Source of the DNA: Marinilongibacter aquaticus
GTDB taxonomy: Bacteria > Bacteroidota > Bacteroidia > Cytophagales > Spirosomataceae
Reading direction: 5' to 3'
Assembly: GCF_020149935.1 (NCBI RefSeq)
Contig: NZ_CP083757.1
Span: forward strand, 2,071,501-2,135,500
DNA: 64,000 nucleotides
In this document: positions 55,839 to 64,000 of the stretch, piece after piece
Layout of the letters: every line of letters begins with the position of its first letter
Numbering within the stretch: position 1 is the first letter of the stretch
Notes under the pieces: model-generated
What the model saw: the letters and a program-made list of their open reading frames with translations, nothing else
Told to the model about the DNA's origin: nothing
The model's database searches: none
Translations under genes and position numbers: made by a program

Positions 55839-56174
55839 CTAATGTTTTAGCCCGCTACTTAACGGCTGAATAAGGTCTTCAACATATGCTCTTTTGCTTT
55901 CTAATGCTAATTTATTCCAATTAGGGGTTGCTTTTATTCGCCCTTTTATAACTTCAATATGATCAGGATAACTTTCAATACTTAGAAGATTTTTGGTCGG
56001 CTCAAAACCCCGCTCAAGGTTAAAGGGCTCTAATGCTTCCATTACTCCTTTCATTACCTGATTAACAACAGGGCTTGCTGCGATTTCAGTGCAATCATCG
56101 TCCTTGCAATAATACTTAATAAAGTTCAATGCCTTCAATAGTGCCCTGAGCTCAATTTCATTTTCAATTTTCAC
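55839..56174 (-). CDS. Small acidic protein, immunity-like
   Basis: 111 residues, mainly helical, with ELRALLKALNFIKYYCKDDDC near the start and WNKLALESKRAYVEDLI near the end. No family recognised. It overlaps the end of the upstream gene by 11 bp and therefore belongs to the same transcript as the RHS module at 56850-58058. Immunity function is inferred from context only. Confidence 0.6.
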   Translation of the reverse strand: MKIENEIELRALLKALNFIKYYCKDDDCTEIAASPVVNQVMKGVMEALEPFNLERGFEPTKNLLSIESYPDHIEVIKGRIKATPNWNKLALESKRAYVEDLIQPLSSGLKH

Positions 56175-56844
56175 GATAGAATGTTTTTATGACCTTTATC
56201 TTTCCCACAATACAAATATTGAAAAGTTCTAAATCCTCAGAAGGAATCCAATACTCATCAATTTCATTTCCTCCCACATTATGAATCTCATATGTCAACA
56301 AATAATCCTTTCGAACATCAAATTGTGTAACATAACCTACGCCATACGCTTCTGCATTCCATTCCTTTGCAATCTTAGAGGCGTATGATTCATATAGAAC
56401 GGGATAGAATATGGGTTGCTCTATCTTTCTAGGAGGAAAGCGTGTATAGTCGCTTTCTTTAATTAAATTCAGTTCTTCCTGATTAACAGGTCGGTAAAGG
56501 GTAACGACTTCAAGTTTTGGCAATTGCATTTCTATCGTGGGTGGAAATATTCTTTTGATAAGCAGTGTGCCCAGTTCTTTTTGCAAACCACCCCAAAAGA
56601 GGGTTTCTCCTTTCTTAATTGTTTTTGAAAACTCACTTTGAAAGATACCAATAACGACCTTTATTGGACTGGCCGACATTGGTTGTTCAGAACTGATTAA
56701 AATAGTTGTCGCAGCATTTAAAGATTCTTTCCAGACATAGAATACAGATTCCGACTCAAGAATCGGTATCTCCTTTGTCGTTGGCCCATTGTAAACTATA
56801 AAACCTTCAATAATAATTAAATCTTTATAATCGTCTTTATTCAT
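56164..56844 (-). CDS. 'ADP-ribosylation/crystallin J1'-like protein
   Basis: 226 residues. The C-terminal half has the pattern LYRPVNQEELNLIKES, YTRFPPRKIEQPIFYPVLYE, GYVTQFDVRKDYLLTYEI and EYWIPSEDLELFNICIVGKI, which I know from small bacterial proteins annotated as ADP-ribosylation/crystallin J1. The N-terminal half is unrecognised. It starts 6 bp after the RHS module whose tip has ADP-ribosyltransferase-like features. An immunity role for it, for example by reversing or blocking modification, is attractive but inferred. Confidence 0.6.
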   Translation of the reverse strand: MNKDDYKDLIIIEGFIVYNGPTTKEIPILESESVFYVWKESLNAATTILISSEQPMSASPIKVVIGIFQSEFSKTIKKGETLFWGGLQKELGTLLIKRIFPPTIEMQLPKLEVVTLYRPVNQEELNLIKESDYTRFPPRKIEQPIFYPVLYESYASKIAKEWNAEAYGVGYVTQFDVRKDYLLTYEIHNVGGNEIDEYWIPSEDLELFNICIVGKIKVIKTFYREN

Positions 56845-56849
56845 TTGAC

Positions 56850-58058
56850 TTATCGTTTTGAAATTGAAGTGACAATTTTTGCCTTGTTAAACAAGTTTAA
56901 ATTTGTTGGTGATACTATTCCTGCTAAATGTCCATCTAAAATTTGTTGTTGAACCAGCCCATATGGGCTAACTATTGTCTTGGGAACTTGGATTGTAACA
57001 TTATAAGGTCCTGCCAGTCTTCTCGAATTCCAATCGATCAATCCATCTGGGGTCATCCAAAACTCTTTTGCATATTCTAAAGAATTGCCGCCAATACCGA
57101 AATTCATACCTTTTCGTATAAAACTATCATATTCTGCTTGTCCCATATTCCTGTACATTGTTATGTAGTTCGGAGCCTTTCTTGGAACATCCCCCTCTAA
57201 GATTCCCGCCAACGAGAGTATCCCTGTTGCTCTGGTTGCCGCGGCCATAGACCTTCCGCCCCACAGAGACCACCAAGGCACTGCTGGAGCGGGAACCATC
57301 ATGCCCCTGCTTGGAGCACTGACTACAATATTGCCACCTCTCAAAAAAGAGCGGCTTCCCTTAGCGTATCCATACCAGGGCTTTCCCGGTCCGCCCGGCC
57401 CAGCATTGAATGCGAAGCCATCTCCACCGTAAAGTTCAGAATTAATTGCGTTTCTGGTCAGCCCCCAGCCGATCCCCGAAAACAGCCCACCGGAAAGCCC
57501 GCCTATCAAGGCTCCCTGTCCGATATTGCCGCCATTCAGGGCCGCACCCGCCGCACCGACTCCGGCCCCGGTTCCCGCACCGTATGCCAAGGTCTTGCCT
57601 AAGCCTGCTATCGCGGCATTTGGGGCAAATGCTCCTGCCACGCCGCCCAAAGCCCCAACTATAGCCCCCCGCCAAAATCCGTTGCCGAAGCCCTTGCCCT
57701 GCATGTCGTAGCTGGCCCCGTTTATCACACCGCCCACAATTGCGGCGGCCAATATCGGAATGAAGGCAAACTGCCCATCCGGGTCAACCCCCACAGTAGG
57801 CATATTCCCCATGCCCACGTACCCGGAGGCAAATTGGTTGGCCCCATCCAGTTGCAGGAATCGGCCCAGATAGGCATCATAACTTCTTGTATTGAAGTCG
57901 TAGAGGTTGGCTCCGTTGAAAGAAATGCTTTCTTTGGATTGATATAGAAACTTCCAGTCTCCAGATAAACCAACCCCCTCCATCACTGCCCCGAAGGGGT
58001 AGTAGACTAGGCGTCCCCATGTGTCTCCTGCACCAGAGCCGTTGTGGAGCTTATCCAA
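56850..58058 (-). CDS. RHS module with ADP-ribosyltransferase-like tip
   Basis: About 400 residues. It begins inside the RHS core (WGRLVYYPFGAVMEGVG, then GANLYDFNTRSYDAYLGRF, GVDPDGQ) and lacks the long YD-repeat shell, so it is a displaced tip module rather than a complete gene. A glycine/alanine-rich linker region (GALGGVAGAFAPNAAIAGLG) precedes the tip. The last ~110 residues contain ITMYRNMGQAEYDSFIRKG and LEYAKEFWMTPDGLIDW, reminiscent of the first strand and middle of ADP-ribosyltransferase toxins; no catalytic glutamate was assigned. The first usable start is TTG at 58058. Expression would need recombination into the main RHS gene or its own promoter. Confidence 0.7.
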   Translation of the reverse strand: MDKLHNGSGAGDTWGRLVYYPFGAVMEGVGLSGDWKFLYQSKESISFNGANLYDFNTRSYDAYLGRFLQLDGANQFASGYVGMGNMPTVGVDPDGQFAFIPILAAAIVGGVINGASYDMQGKGFGNGFWRGAIVGALGGVAGAFAPNAAIAGLGKTLAYGAGTGAGVGAAGAALNGGNIGQGALIGGLSGGLFSGIGWGLTRNAINSELYGGDGFAFNAGPGGPGKPWYGYAKGSRSFLRGGNIVVSAPSRGMMVPAPAVPWWSLWGGRSMAAATRATGILSLAGILEGDVPRKAPNYITMYRNMGQAEYDSFIRKGMNFGIGGNSLEYAKEFWMTPDGLIDWNSRRLAGPYNVTIQVPKTIVSPYGLVQQQILDGHLAGIVSPTNLNLFNKAKIVTSISKR

Positions 58059-58221
58059 CCATTTCCTGATGGATGTGGGTATTATTTCAAAGAACTAAAC
58101 TTGATATTTTACGAGATTTAAGAGTCTCTTTAAGACGTATCAACATCTAAAAATCACCCATTTATAAAAAATGGGCATAACAGCCGAAAAACAATTGCAC
58201 CAACACTATTGAAACATTACC
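57828..58221 (-). repeat. 394-bp direct repeat, copy B
   Basis: About 95% identical to 53169-53562. It spans the RHS core end and about 165 bp of upstream non-coding sequence, including a CCCATT...AAATGGG-type hairpin near 58160-58175 that may be a terminator. Copy B keeps an open reading frame; copy A does not. Confidence 0.9.
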
Positions 58222-58285
58222 TGGGTGCCCTGTGAGCAAAAAGCCTCACGTTTGCTGTGAAGCTTTGAGAATGTAAACTGTTCTA

Positions 58286-58891
58286 TTAGTGCCTTTTCTT
58301 TTCGGGTTTACACGTTTTACAAAAGTCTTCAAGCTCAAGAATTTCTTGTAGAACTTCATTATTCGCTTCTATAACTATTTCTTCGTTCTGCCCCATGTTG
58401 GCCGTCTGATTCAATAAAGCTTGCCTTTCATTGTACTCTTCTTCAAGGCCATCATATGCTTTCTGGAAAAAAGAAGCTTCTGATAAAACTCCTTTACTCT
58501 CATAAAGCCTTTTTCTGTATTTTCTGGCATACAGCTCAAGAAGATTAAAATTCAGTTGGGCATACTTTAGTAATCTATTAGCGAACATGATATCAGGAGC
58601 TGCCAGCACCGATGCTTTGGGATTAAAAGTTGTGGTAACCTTTGAATTAAAGTTCTTAGTTAACATGAATTCGTAAGAGCTCATCTGAAAAGAAAAATCC
58701 ATTCTTATCGCTGGTTGGATAATGAACTGCTCTACATTCTCATCAATCTTTGAGGCATTTGATTGAAAATCTTCGATGGTTAATTGCACAGAAGGAGACC
58801 ACTCTGTCTTATTCTGAGCAGTCGCAAAAATTGGGGTAGCTGCAAAGCTTACCACTAAAATGTTCCGTATAAAAATTGATTTCAATATCAT
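58286..58891 (-). CDS. Secreted DUF922-like protein with degenerate HExxH
   Basis: 201 residues. The signal peptide NILVVSFAATPIFATAQ directs export. The core YAQLNFNLLELYARKYRKRLY aligns with HEQLHFDLSEIYARKFVERM in the protein at 60570-61425, but the metal-binding HExxH is replaced by YxxxN, so it cannot be a zinc enzyme of that type. DUF922-like proteins are described as HExxH-containing. Roles might be an inactive paralogue acting as antidote, or a structural protein. It overlaps the preceding immunity-like gene by 4 bp. Confidence 0.6.
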   Translation of the reverse strand: MILKSIFIRNILVVSFAATPIFATAQNKTEWSPSVQLTIEDFQSNASKIDENVEQFIIQPAIRMDFSFQMSSYEFMLTKNFNSKVTTTFNPKASVLAAPDIMFANRLLKYAQLNFNLLELYARKYRKRLYESKGVLSEASFFQKAYDGLEEEYNERQALLNQTANMGQNEEIVIEANNEVLQEILELEDFCKTCKPEKKRH

Positions 58892-59283
58892 AATGCCATT
58901 TCATTTTTACACTCTATCTTCATCGTTAGAGCCTCACTTTCTGGTATGTTATATTTTGCGAGAACTGTGCCAATACCTTCAAAAACCAAATCGATATAAT
59001 GGTTCAAGTCTGTTATTTCGTCAGGGAGAAAAATTGTATAATCGACAATTTGCAACTTTTTAGAAATAGAAGGGCCTTTAATGGTCAAGTTATCAGTTCC
59101 CTTTTTTCTTGTTACCATAAAGCCAATACTAAAACCCTTCCCGTGTTTATCTTTTATCTTTTTCCACTCAGGGAAATGCCTACGTAGAACAGTAATAATT
59201 TCTTCATGATTTTTATGGAAGAATTCATTTTCAAAATTTGGTGTCAAATTAAAGTATGACAAGTATGCCGTTTGTATTTTCAT
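58888..59283 (-). CDS. Immunity-like protein for the GIY-YIG toxin
   Basis: 131 residues, alpha/beta, with LTPNFENEFFHKNHEEIITVLRRH and VDYTIFLPDEITDLNHYIDLV. The ATG overlaps the TGA of the GIY-YIG toxin remnant (ATGA), which is the expected placement for a cognate immunity gene. No family assigned. The gene is intact although its toxin is broken. Confidence 0.65.
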   Translation of the reverse strand: MKIQTAYLSYFNLTPNFENEFFHKNHEEIITVLRRHFPEWKKIKDKHGKGFSIGFMVTRKKGTDNLTIKGPSISKKLQIVDYTIFLPDEITDLNHYIDLVFEGIGTVLAKYNIPESEALTMKIECKNEMAL

Positions 59284-60435
59284 CTTGGAATAAAGCTCTT
59301 AAGGTTACCTTGAGGAATGTAACCGTTGGTTTTGTAAAAAAAGTTTAGATAGGCATTTTCCACCCCCTTGGCACTTTTTGTAGAGATTTGTCCAAGGTCT
59401 TCAATAACATTACCGAAAATGTCACTATTTGGATAGAGTTCACGTAATTTTCTAACTATGTTGATGAAGTCGCGTTGGAAGGCCAGACGATTGAGTAACC
59501 CGTCCTAGGTCCGCTTTTCCGTATTTGTATAGCTGTCCATCTTTTAGTATTTCATAAACACCAAAATTTCCTTTGGCAGCGTTGGCGTTCAAATTAACTG
59601 CTTTATTCAATCCTTGCTTAATCCCCTGAGCAAGCGTATTCTGCCCAAAGCCCCGAATCGCTGGTTTTACGCCTATTTCAGCAATATCATAGGCCATGCC
59701 GCCGTCCAAGATGCGGTTTGCGTAATGCCGCCTGTGGCAGTAGCAATGGCTCTTTCAGAGAATAAGGAAGCGAGTTTCGGAAGTCCCGTTTTGGCCAATG
59801 TCCCTGCACTACCGACACCGAGGCCATCTAAAGCCAAACCTCAAGCGTATTTGGCCACATCCCAGAAGTTTTTAAAATTAGGCAGGTTCCAGTCGCCAGA
59901 TCAATGGCAGCGTTTCCTCCGGCAGTTATACTGCCCCCTGCGAGAGGATTAGTCACAGCCACAACGCCCCCAACAGCTCCGCTACCAAAATAAGCCAGCC
60001 CTGTTTTAAAATCTTTAACCTTGCTCCAATTGCTTATAAGGTTCCACCACCACCTATAAGAGCCGCAGCAGCATAAACCACACAAACAGGGCAATCCCCG
60101 TTGGGGTCGGTATAGTACGCGGGATTGTTCATCATTGCGGCATAAGGGCTTATGCCGTATTGGTCCACGGGATCGACGCTGTCGAACTGCCCCTTCCACG
60201 GGTCGTACTGCCGAAGGTTGAAATCGTAATTGTTATACCCATTGAACTTGACCAATTCATTGCCCTGATAAAGTTGCTTATCCCAATCCCCCGCCAGGCC
60301 TACCCCCTCCATCACCGCCCGAAGGGATAATTGTGGGTTTCCTGCACAAGGCCGTACTTTCATCTATTCGCTCTACAGTAGAACGAGTATTGCCCAAGTG
60401 ATCGGTGATGAAGAACTGGTATATCATCTCGATTC
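59280..60435 (-). pseudogene. Frameshifted RHS module with GIY-YIG nuclease tip
   Basis: Successive frames carry an RHS core (YQFFITDHLGNTRSTVERI; FNGYNNYDFNLRQYDPWKG; AYYTDPNGDCPV), then a helical linker, then a GIY-YIG-like tip: NFGVYEILKDGQLYKYGKAD, LPTRLHQH and, after another shift, RKLRELYPNSD, STKSAKGVENAYL and GNLKSFIPR. The GVY, YKYG, arginine and ENAY positions match a GIY-YIG endonuclease. At least three frame changes break the reading frame, so the module is non-functional as read, unless the breaks are sequence errors. Confidence 0.75.
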
Positions 60436-60569
60436 CGCTCGATTAAACAAGTGCATAGCCTTCGCCTTGTAGGGTGCTTTCGGAGCCTATTTTTCAATGA
60501 ACTAAATTGGCAATTTAAGCCACCTGCTCTCTCAAGTCGAAGTTGATAATACAGCTCCGCTTTTCCTTT
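60436..60569. other. Short non-coding stretch between RHS module and DUF922-like gene
   Basis: About 130 bp without a gene. No promoter or terminator was recognised with confidence. Confidence 0.3.
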
Positions 60570-61425
60570 TTATCTTCTGATAGAAATAGACTTATCTTCA
60601 AACGGAACGGTTTCTGAGAGCATTATTTTTATTTTGTTATCCCATCTTGTTTGAAGTGTTGTATCGGCATAAACTTCGGTATCATATAGGTCGTTCATGT
60701 TCTGCATTTCTATTTGAATTTGCTTAAAAATTTCATTACCCCTTTCTGATACGTTTTTTACTGTCAATGAAGCATTTCGCATTCTCTCCACAAACTTTCT
60801 GGCATAAATTTCTGAAAGATCAAAGTGTAATTGTTCATGTTTTAATACAAAAGAAACATTGCCTCTTTGTTTTAAATAAGACCTATTAGAGTCAAATGAT
60901 GTTTCTACGATCAATTTAGGCAACTCCTTTAATGTACCCGCAACTGGAATGATGTTAAAACCTGAATATGTTGCAGCTTCAAACGGTCTATTTGCGGTAT
61001 CTGCCTTAAAGTCCGCAACCACCAGCTTTCTTTCTTTGTCCCAAATGATTAGCGATTGATATTTTTGAACATCTCTTAAATATACAGCATCCGCTAAAAT
61101 TCTATAACAAGTTGACCAAGCATCCGGAGATTTAATTTTCTTGACAATAATAGCATTTGCCCCAAGGCTGCTGGCTTCCTTCTGGGCGGTTCTGATGACC
61201 TCTTCTAATGTACAACTAATGCTTAGCCCTTTGTCTTTAATTCCTATTTCCGCTATTGTTGTATAGTCTTGATTGTTAGTGATATTTTCCGGCTTCAATA
61301 CCACAATGGTATTGGTAGAGTGAAAAAATTTACCATTCGTAGTCCTTTTAACGGTAACCTTTAGGAAGACAGGAATCTAAAGTAATAACACCGAGAAAGA
61401 AGAGTATATTAAAATATCTCATCAT
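60570..61425 (-). pseudogene. DUF922-like secreted metallopeptidase-like lipoprotein, frameshifted
   Basis: The 244-residue frame from 61304 contains LKHEQLHFDLSEIYARKFVERM, an HExxH-type zinc site, and no signal peptide. In another frame upstream, an ATG at 61425 starts MRYFNILFFLGVITLDSCLP, a lipoprotein signal ending in the lipobox LDSC. Joining the two at about 61370 gives SCLPKVTVKRTTNGKF and then the main frame. A single-base frameshift or sequencing error is thus likely, and the intact protein would be an exported HExxH lipoprotein. Confidence 0.65.
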
Positions 61426-61509
61426 AAATTGAAAGGCTTTAAGTGATTGACCTCATTTTGATATAAAGAGTGATGAGTAAAAATGTAAACACAAATATGA
61501 CCTTCTCTT

Positions 61510-61890
61510 TCATTTTTGATTAGCCTTTTTGGCATAAACTAAAGCATTTATAAAATACGAAACCTTAAAATTATCTCCTTCATCTATCTCAGACCACTCC
61601 AATAATACATCTTCAAGCTCTTCAAAATCATCGCAAATTTGTTTATTCAGCCTGTTCCATAAAATTAAAAAGTCGCTATCGGGGTTTTCTAAATAAACAT
61701 CAAAAGATGCAATTATTAGAGCCATCATTGCTCTCCTAACAATAAGGGGTTTATTTTGATAATATTCTAAAAACTCCAGGATTCTATCTTTGTCGGCTGC
61801 CTCCAAATACCAATCTTGCTCTTCTCCTGTAGCATTGAGAGACAAATCTTTACTAATCTGGATTGCTGTTGATTTGTGTATAATATTCAT
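61510..61890 (-). CDS. Immunity-like protein of the main RHS toxin
   Basis: 126 residues, acidic, helical: LYLEAADKDRILEFLEYYQN type region, RRAMMALIIASFDVYLEN, FEELEDVLLEWSEID. The start overlaps the RHS gene stop by 4 bp, the usual place of a cognate immunity gene. No named family; it is reminiscent of small acidic immunity proteins that bind nuclease tips. Confidence 0.7.
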   Translation of the reverse strand: MNIIHKSTAIQISKDLSLNATGEEQDWYLEAADKDRILEFLEYYQNKPLIVRRAMMALIIASFDVYLENPDSDFLILWNRLNKQICDDFEELEDVLLEWSEIDEGDNFKVSYFINALVYAKKANQK

Positions 61891-64000
61891 CGTTTTATTA
61901 ATTCTGGATATGCTGTTTTGACACCTGTCCCACTTGGTACAATTCTAACATGAGTTGCTGCACGAAACGCACCATCAGGCATTACCATTCGTGCAGGAAA
62001 TCCTTGAGGAATGGGTACTGAAACAGCACCTTGGGCGGTTTTTCCCAAATTATCAAGAATAAACCTTGCAGCTACTTGGTCATCCAAGAATTGACCCGAA
62101 GGAATACCTGACCCTCTAGCTCTATTCATAATAAAATTAGTAGCATTTGCACCATGATTTGTAAATGTATGTCCAAATGTTGATTTGGTGATCTGTACAA
62201 CATTGTTGTTTGTAATTGTATACGTACCACCTTTATGCGTATTCCCCAAATCATCAACCCAATCCGGGAATTGGCTCGATGCATTTCCTCCAATCCCATA
62301 TCCTGAGGGTGCAGAATTATTTATCCACGCTCCCTTAGGACCTTTTACCCAGCCTTCTGCGGCAATAGCCTCATTATTGACTTTCGGAGAGCTGAATGTT
62401 GGCAACCCATTTCCTCTAGGTGCCCCATTCCACCAGTTTGTTCGATTACGAGCTGCTCCAATTGCTCCAGTCACGCCTCCTAAAATTGCCCCACTAGCAA
62501 CACCTATTCCATAATCCTTCAAGGTGTATTGATCCCCAAAATAGGCGGCATTTCCTAGTCCTCTAATCGGGTCACCTGCTAAAGCTCCAACACCACCTGT
62601 AACTATTCCGGTTAAAGCCCCAGAGCTACTTAATCCAAAGGCACCTGCAGCTGCACCTCCTGTTGCGGCAGTAACAGCACCAGCTGCTGCCCCGATACCA
62701 AAAGCGACAGCACCATCCTTGAAAGAATGTATATCGCCTTGAATTAACTTAACCCCAAGGTTGAAAACGCCACCAACAACGGCACCAGCGACTATATGAA
62801 CCCATTGCCCATCCGGATCGACACCCACGGTGGGCATATTACCCATGCCCACGTACCCGGAGGCAAATTGGTTGGCCCCATCCAGTTGCAGGAATCGGCC
62901 CAGATAAGCATCATAACTCCGGGTATTGAAGTCATATAAATTGGCTCCGTTAAAAGTTAAACTTTCTTTGCTTTGATAGAGGAACTTCCAACCACCATCA
63001 ATCCCCACGCCCTCCATCACAGCCCCGAAGGGGTAGTAGTGGGTTTCCTGCACAAGGGCTGTTGTGGAGCTTGCTCTTTCGACTATCGCTCGGGTGTTTC
63101 CCAAATGATCGGTAATAAAGAACTGGTAATGAATAGAATTCAGGTTTCCTCCATCCACTTTGATTCTTCCTTCATCGTGGAGAATGCTTTGTAATATCCC
63201 ATTTTCATAGATGAGACCACCCATGTAGTCGGTTTGGGTAACCGTACCGCCATTGATGAACTTTCGGTACAGTAGAAGCCCCTCAGCATCGTAAATGTTC
63301 TCGATTCTGATAGATGCACCGAAATGAATCTTCTCGGGCAGCCCCAGGAAATTATAATCTATCTGAGTGATTCCCTTATTGGCATCAGATTTCAGCGAAC
63401 CGTCCGGCCAGTAAGTATAATCGGAGCTGCTGCCATTGTCCTTCTGACCTGCCGTAGTATTGGCAAAATCCCGCACTCCCAGGAGCCGGTTCCCATAGCC
63501 TGCATTGGCGTAGGTATAGCTCAGGTTGTCGATCTGCCCCCAGCCGCTGCCATTGTACCCGTTCCTGTTCAGGCCCGAGATGTTTCCATTGGCATCGTAG
63601 CCGATGCCGCCGACACCGTAGTTCTCGGCCCCCTGCCCGCTGTAGGCCGCCGCCGAAAGGCGGTCGTAGCCGTCGTAGGAATAGGTGTACGAGCGTGCCC
63701 CGCTTGCCGTCTGCCAGCTCTGTCTGGCCACCTTTCCGTTGTAGGTCTGGGCGGTTTCGAAGTGGTCCAGCTTCATGCCGAAGACATCGCCGTCCTGCAG
63801 GCTGATGTTCCCCGAGGCATCGGTGTTGATGCCCCTGAGCTGCCCACGGATGTCGTAGCTGTAATCTATTTTCTGCAGAGCACTGGGCATCACCTGTGCC
63901 AGATAGGTGCCGTTGGCGGCCGAAACGGTGCCCGGCTCAAGGAGCACGTAACGGTTGGCCAGATCCCGGTCGCCATCGGGCTGGGGGCTGTTTTCGGTGA
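61887..64000 (-). CDS. RHS-repeat polymorphic toxin, 5' end outside window
   Basis: At least 703 residues; the frame stays open to the right edge, so the N-terminal part lies beyond it. YD/RHS repeats (IDYSYDIRGQLRG, YTYSYDGYDRLSAAAYSGQG, IGYDANGNISG) build a cocoon shell. The core end is marked by HYYPFGAVMEGVG, GANLYDFNTRSYDAYLGRF and VGVDPDGQ. A glycine/alanine linker follows. The tip (about the last 130 residues) has FGHTFTNHGANATNFIMNRARG, SGQFLDDQVAARFIL and a final VKTAYP, which resembles RNase-A-like contact-dependent toxin tips with H...H and a C-terminal TAYP. It is the only long RHS gene and the likely acceptor of the orphan tips. Confidence 0.85.
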   Translation of the reverse strand, partial: TENSPQPDGDRDLANRYVLLEPGTVSAANGTYLAQVMPSALQKIDYSYDIRGQLRGINTDASGNISLQDGDVFGMKLDHFETAQTYNGKVARQSWQTASGARSYTYSYDGYDRLSAAAYSGQGAENYGVGGIGYDANGNISGLNRNGYNGSGWGQIDNLSYTYANAGYGNRLLGVRDFANTTAGQKDNGSSSDYTYWPDGSLKSDANKGITQIDYNFLGLPEKIHFGASIRIENIYDAEGLLLYRKFINGGTVTQTDYMGGLIYENGILQSILHDEGRIKVDGGNLNSIHYQFFITDHLGNTRAIVERASSTTALVQETHYYPFGAVMEGVGIDGGWKFLYQSKESLTFNGANLYDFNTRSYDAYLGRFLQLDGANQFASGYVGMGNMPTVGVDPDGQWVHIVAGAVVGGVFNLGVKLIQGDIHSFKDGAVAFGIGAAAGAVTAATGGAAAGAFGLSSSGALTGIVTGGVGALAGDPIRGLGNAAYFGDQYTLKDYGIGVASGAILGGVTGAIGAARNRTNWWNGAPRGNGLPTFSSPKVNNEAIAAEGWVKGPKGAWINNSAPSGYGIGGNASSQFPDWVDDLGNTHKGGTYTITNNNVVQITKSTFGHTFTNHGANATNFIMNRARGSGIPSGQFLDDQVAARFILDNLGKTAQGAVSVPIPQGFPARMVMPDGAFRAATHVRIVPSGTGVKTAYPELIKR

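Overview
The window looks like chromosomal DNA of a Bacteroidota bacterium, probably of the Cytophagales type. The evidence is a SusC/SusD pair with a TlpA-like thioredoxin, a Bacteroidota-style WYL regulator next to RtcB, YD/RHS proteins with toxin tips, Crp/Fnr regulators with DUF4405 and quinone-reductase neighbours, and frequent TTG starts with weak Shine-Dalgarno sites. No rRNA or tRNA gene was recognised.

Layout. 1-6.4 kb: the end of a MutS-family ATPase gene, a small membrane protein, then an AT-rich segment carrying a NACHT/STAND NTPase with a RelA/SpoT-like partner; this segment is bracketed by a perfect 23-bp direct repeat. 6.5-23.1 kb: a complete minus-strand type III-D-like CRISPR-Cas locus. 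It has a PD-(D/E)XK nuclease without a recognisable CARF domain, an HD-less Cas10 with intact GGDD, a multi-RAMP effector set, a small protein, a membrane-anchored Rossmann-like protein, Cas6, a free-standing reverse transcriptase, Cas1, Cas2, and a 50-repeat array. 24.1-28.5 kb: rtcB, divergent from a WYL regulator across a perfect palindrome, then a second WYL regulator. 28.5-39.4 kb: a complete plus-strand type I-B system (cas8b-cas7-cas5-cas3-cas6-cas1-cas2-cas4) with a 30-repeat array and a truncated terminal repeat. 40.4-48.1 kb: a GC-rich block with a TlpA/DUF3738-SusC-SusD operon, a small XRE regulator and a RadC-like protein. 48.7-52.6 kb: seven small minus-strand genes separated by similar intergenic elements, like cassettes. 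53-64 kb: an RHS polymorphic-toxin region with one long RHS gene running off the right edge, several displaced RHS core/tip modules (ADP-ribosyltransferase-like, GIY-YIG, HExxH), and immunity-like genes, held together by duplicated 394-bp segments.

How the parts work together. The two CRISPR systems each have their own Cas6, Cas1 and Cas2, and their repeats are unrelated, so they probably run in parallel: one DNA-targeting (Cas3) and one RNA-sensing (Cas10). The reverse transcriptase beside Cas1 suggests spacers acquired from RNA. A 15-nt motif is shared by the type I-B leader and the region upstream of the reverse transcriptase, which hints at common control of adaptation. With the STAND/RelA-SpoT pair and the RHS toxins, most of the window is a defence and competition island with clear signs of recombination and gene decay.
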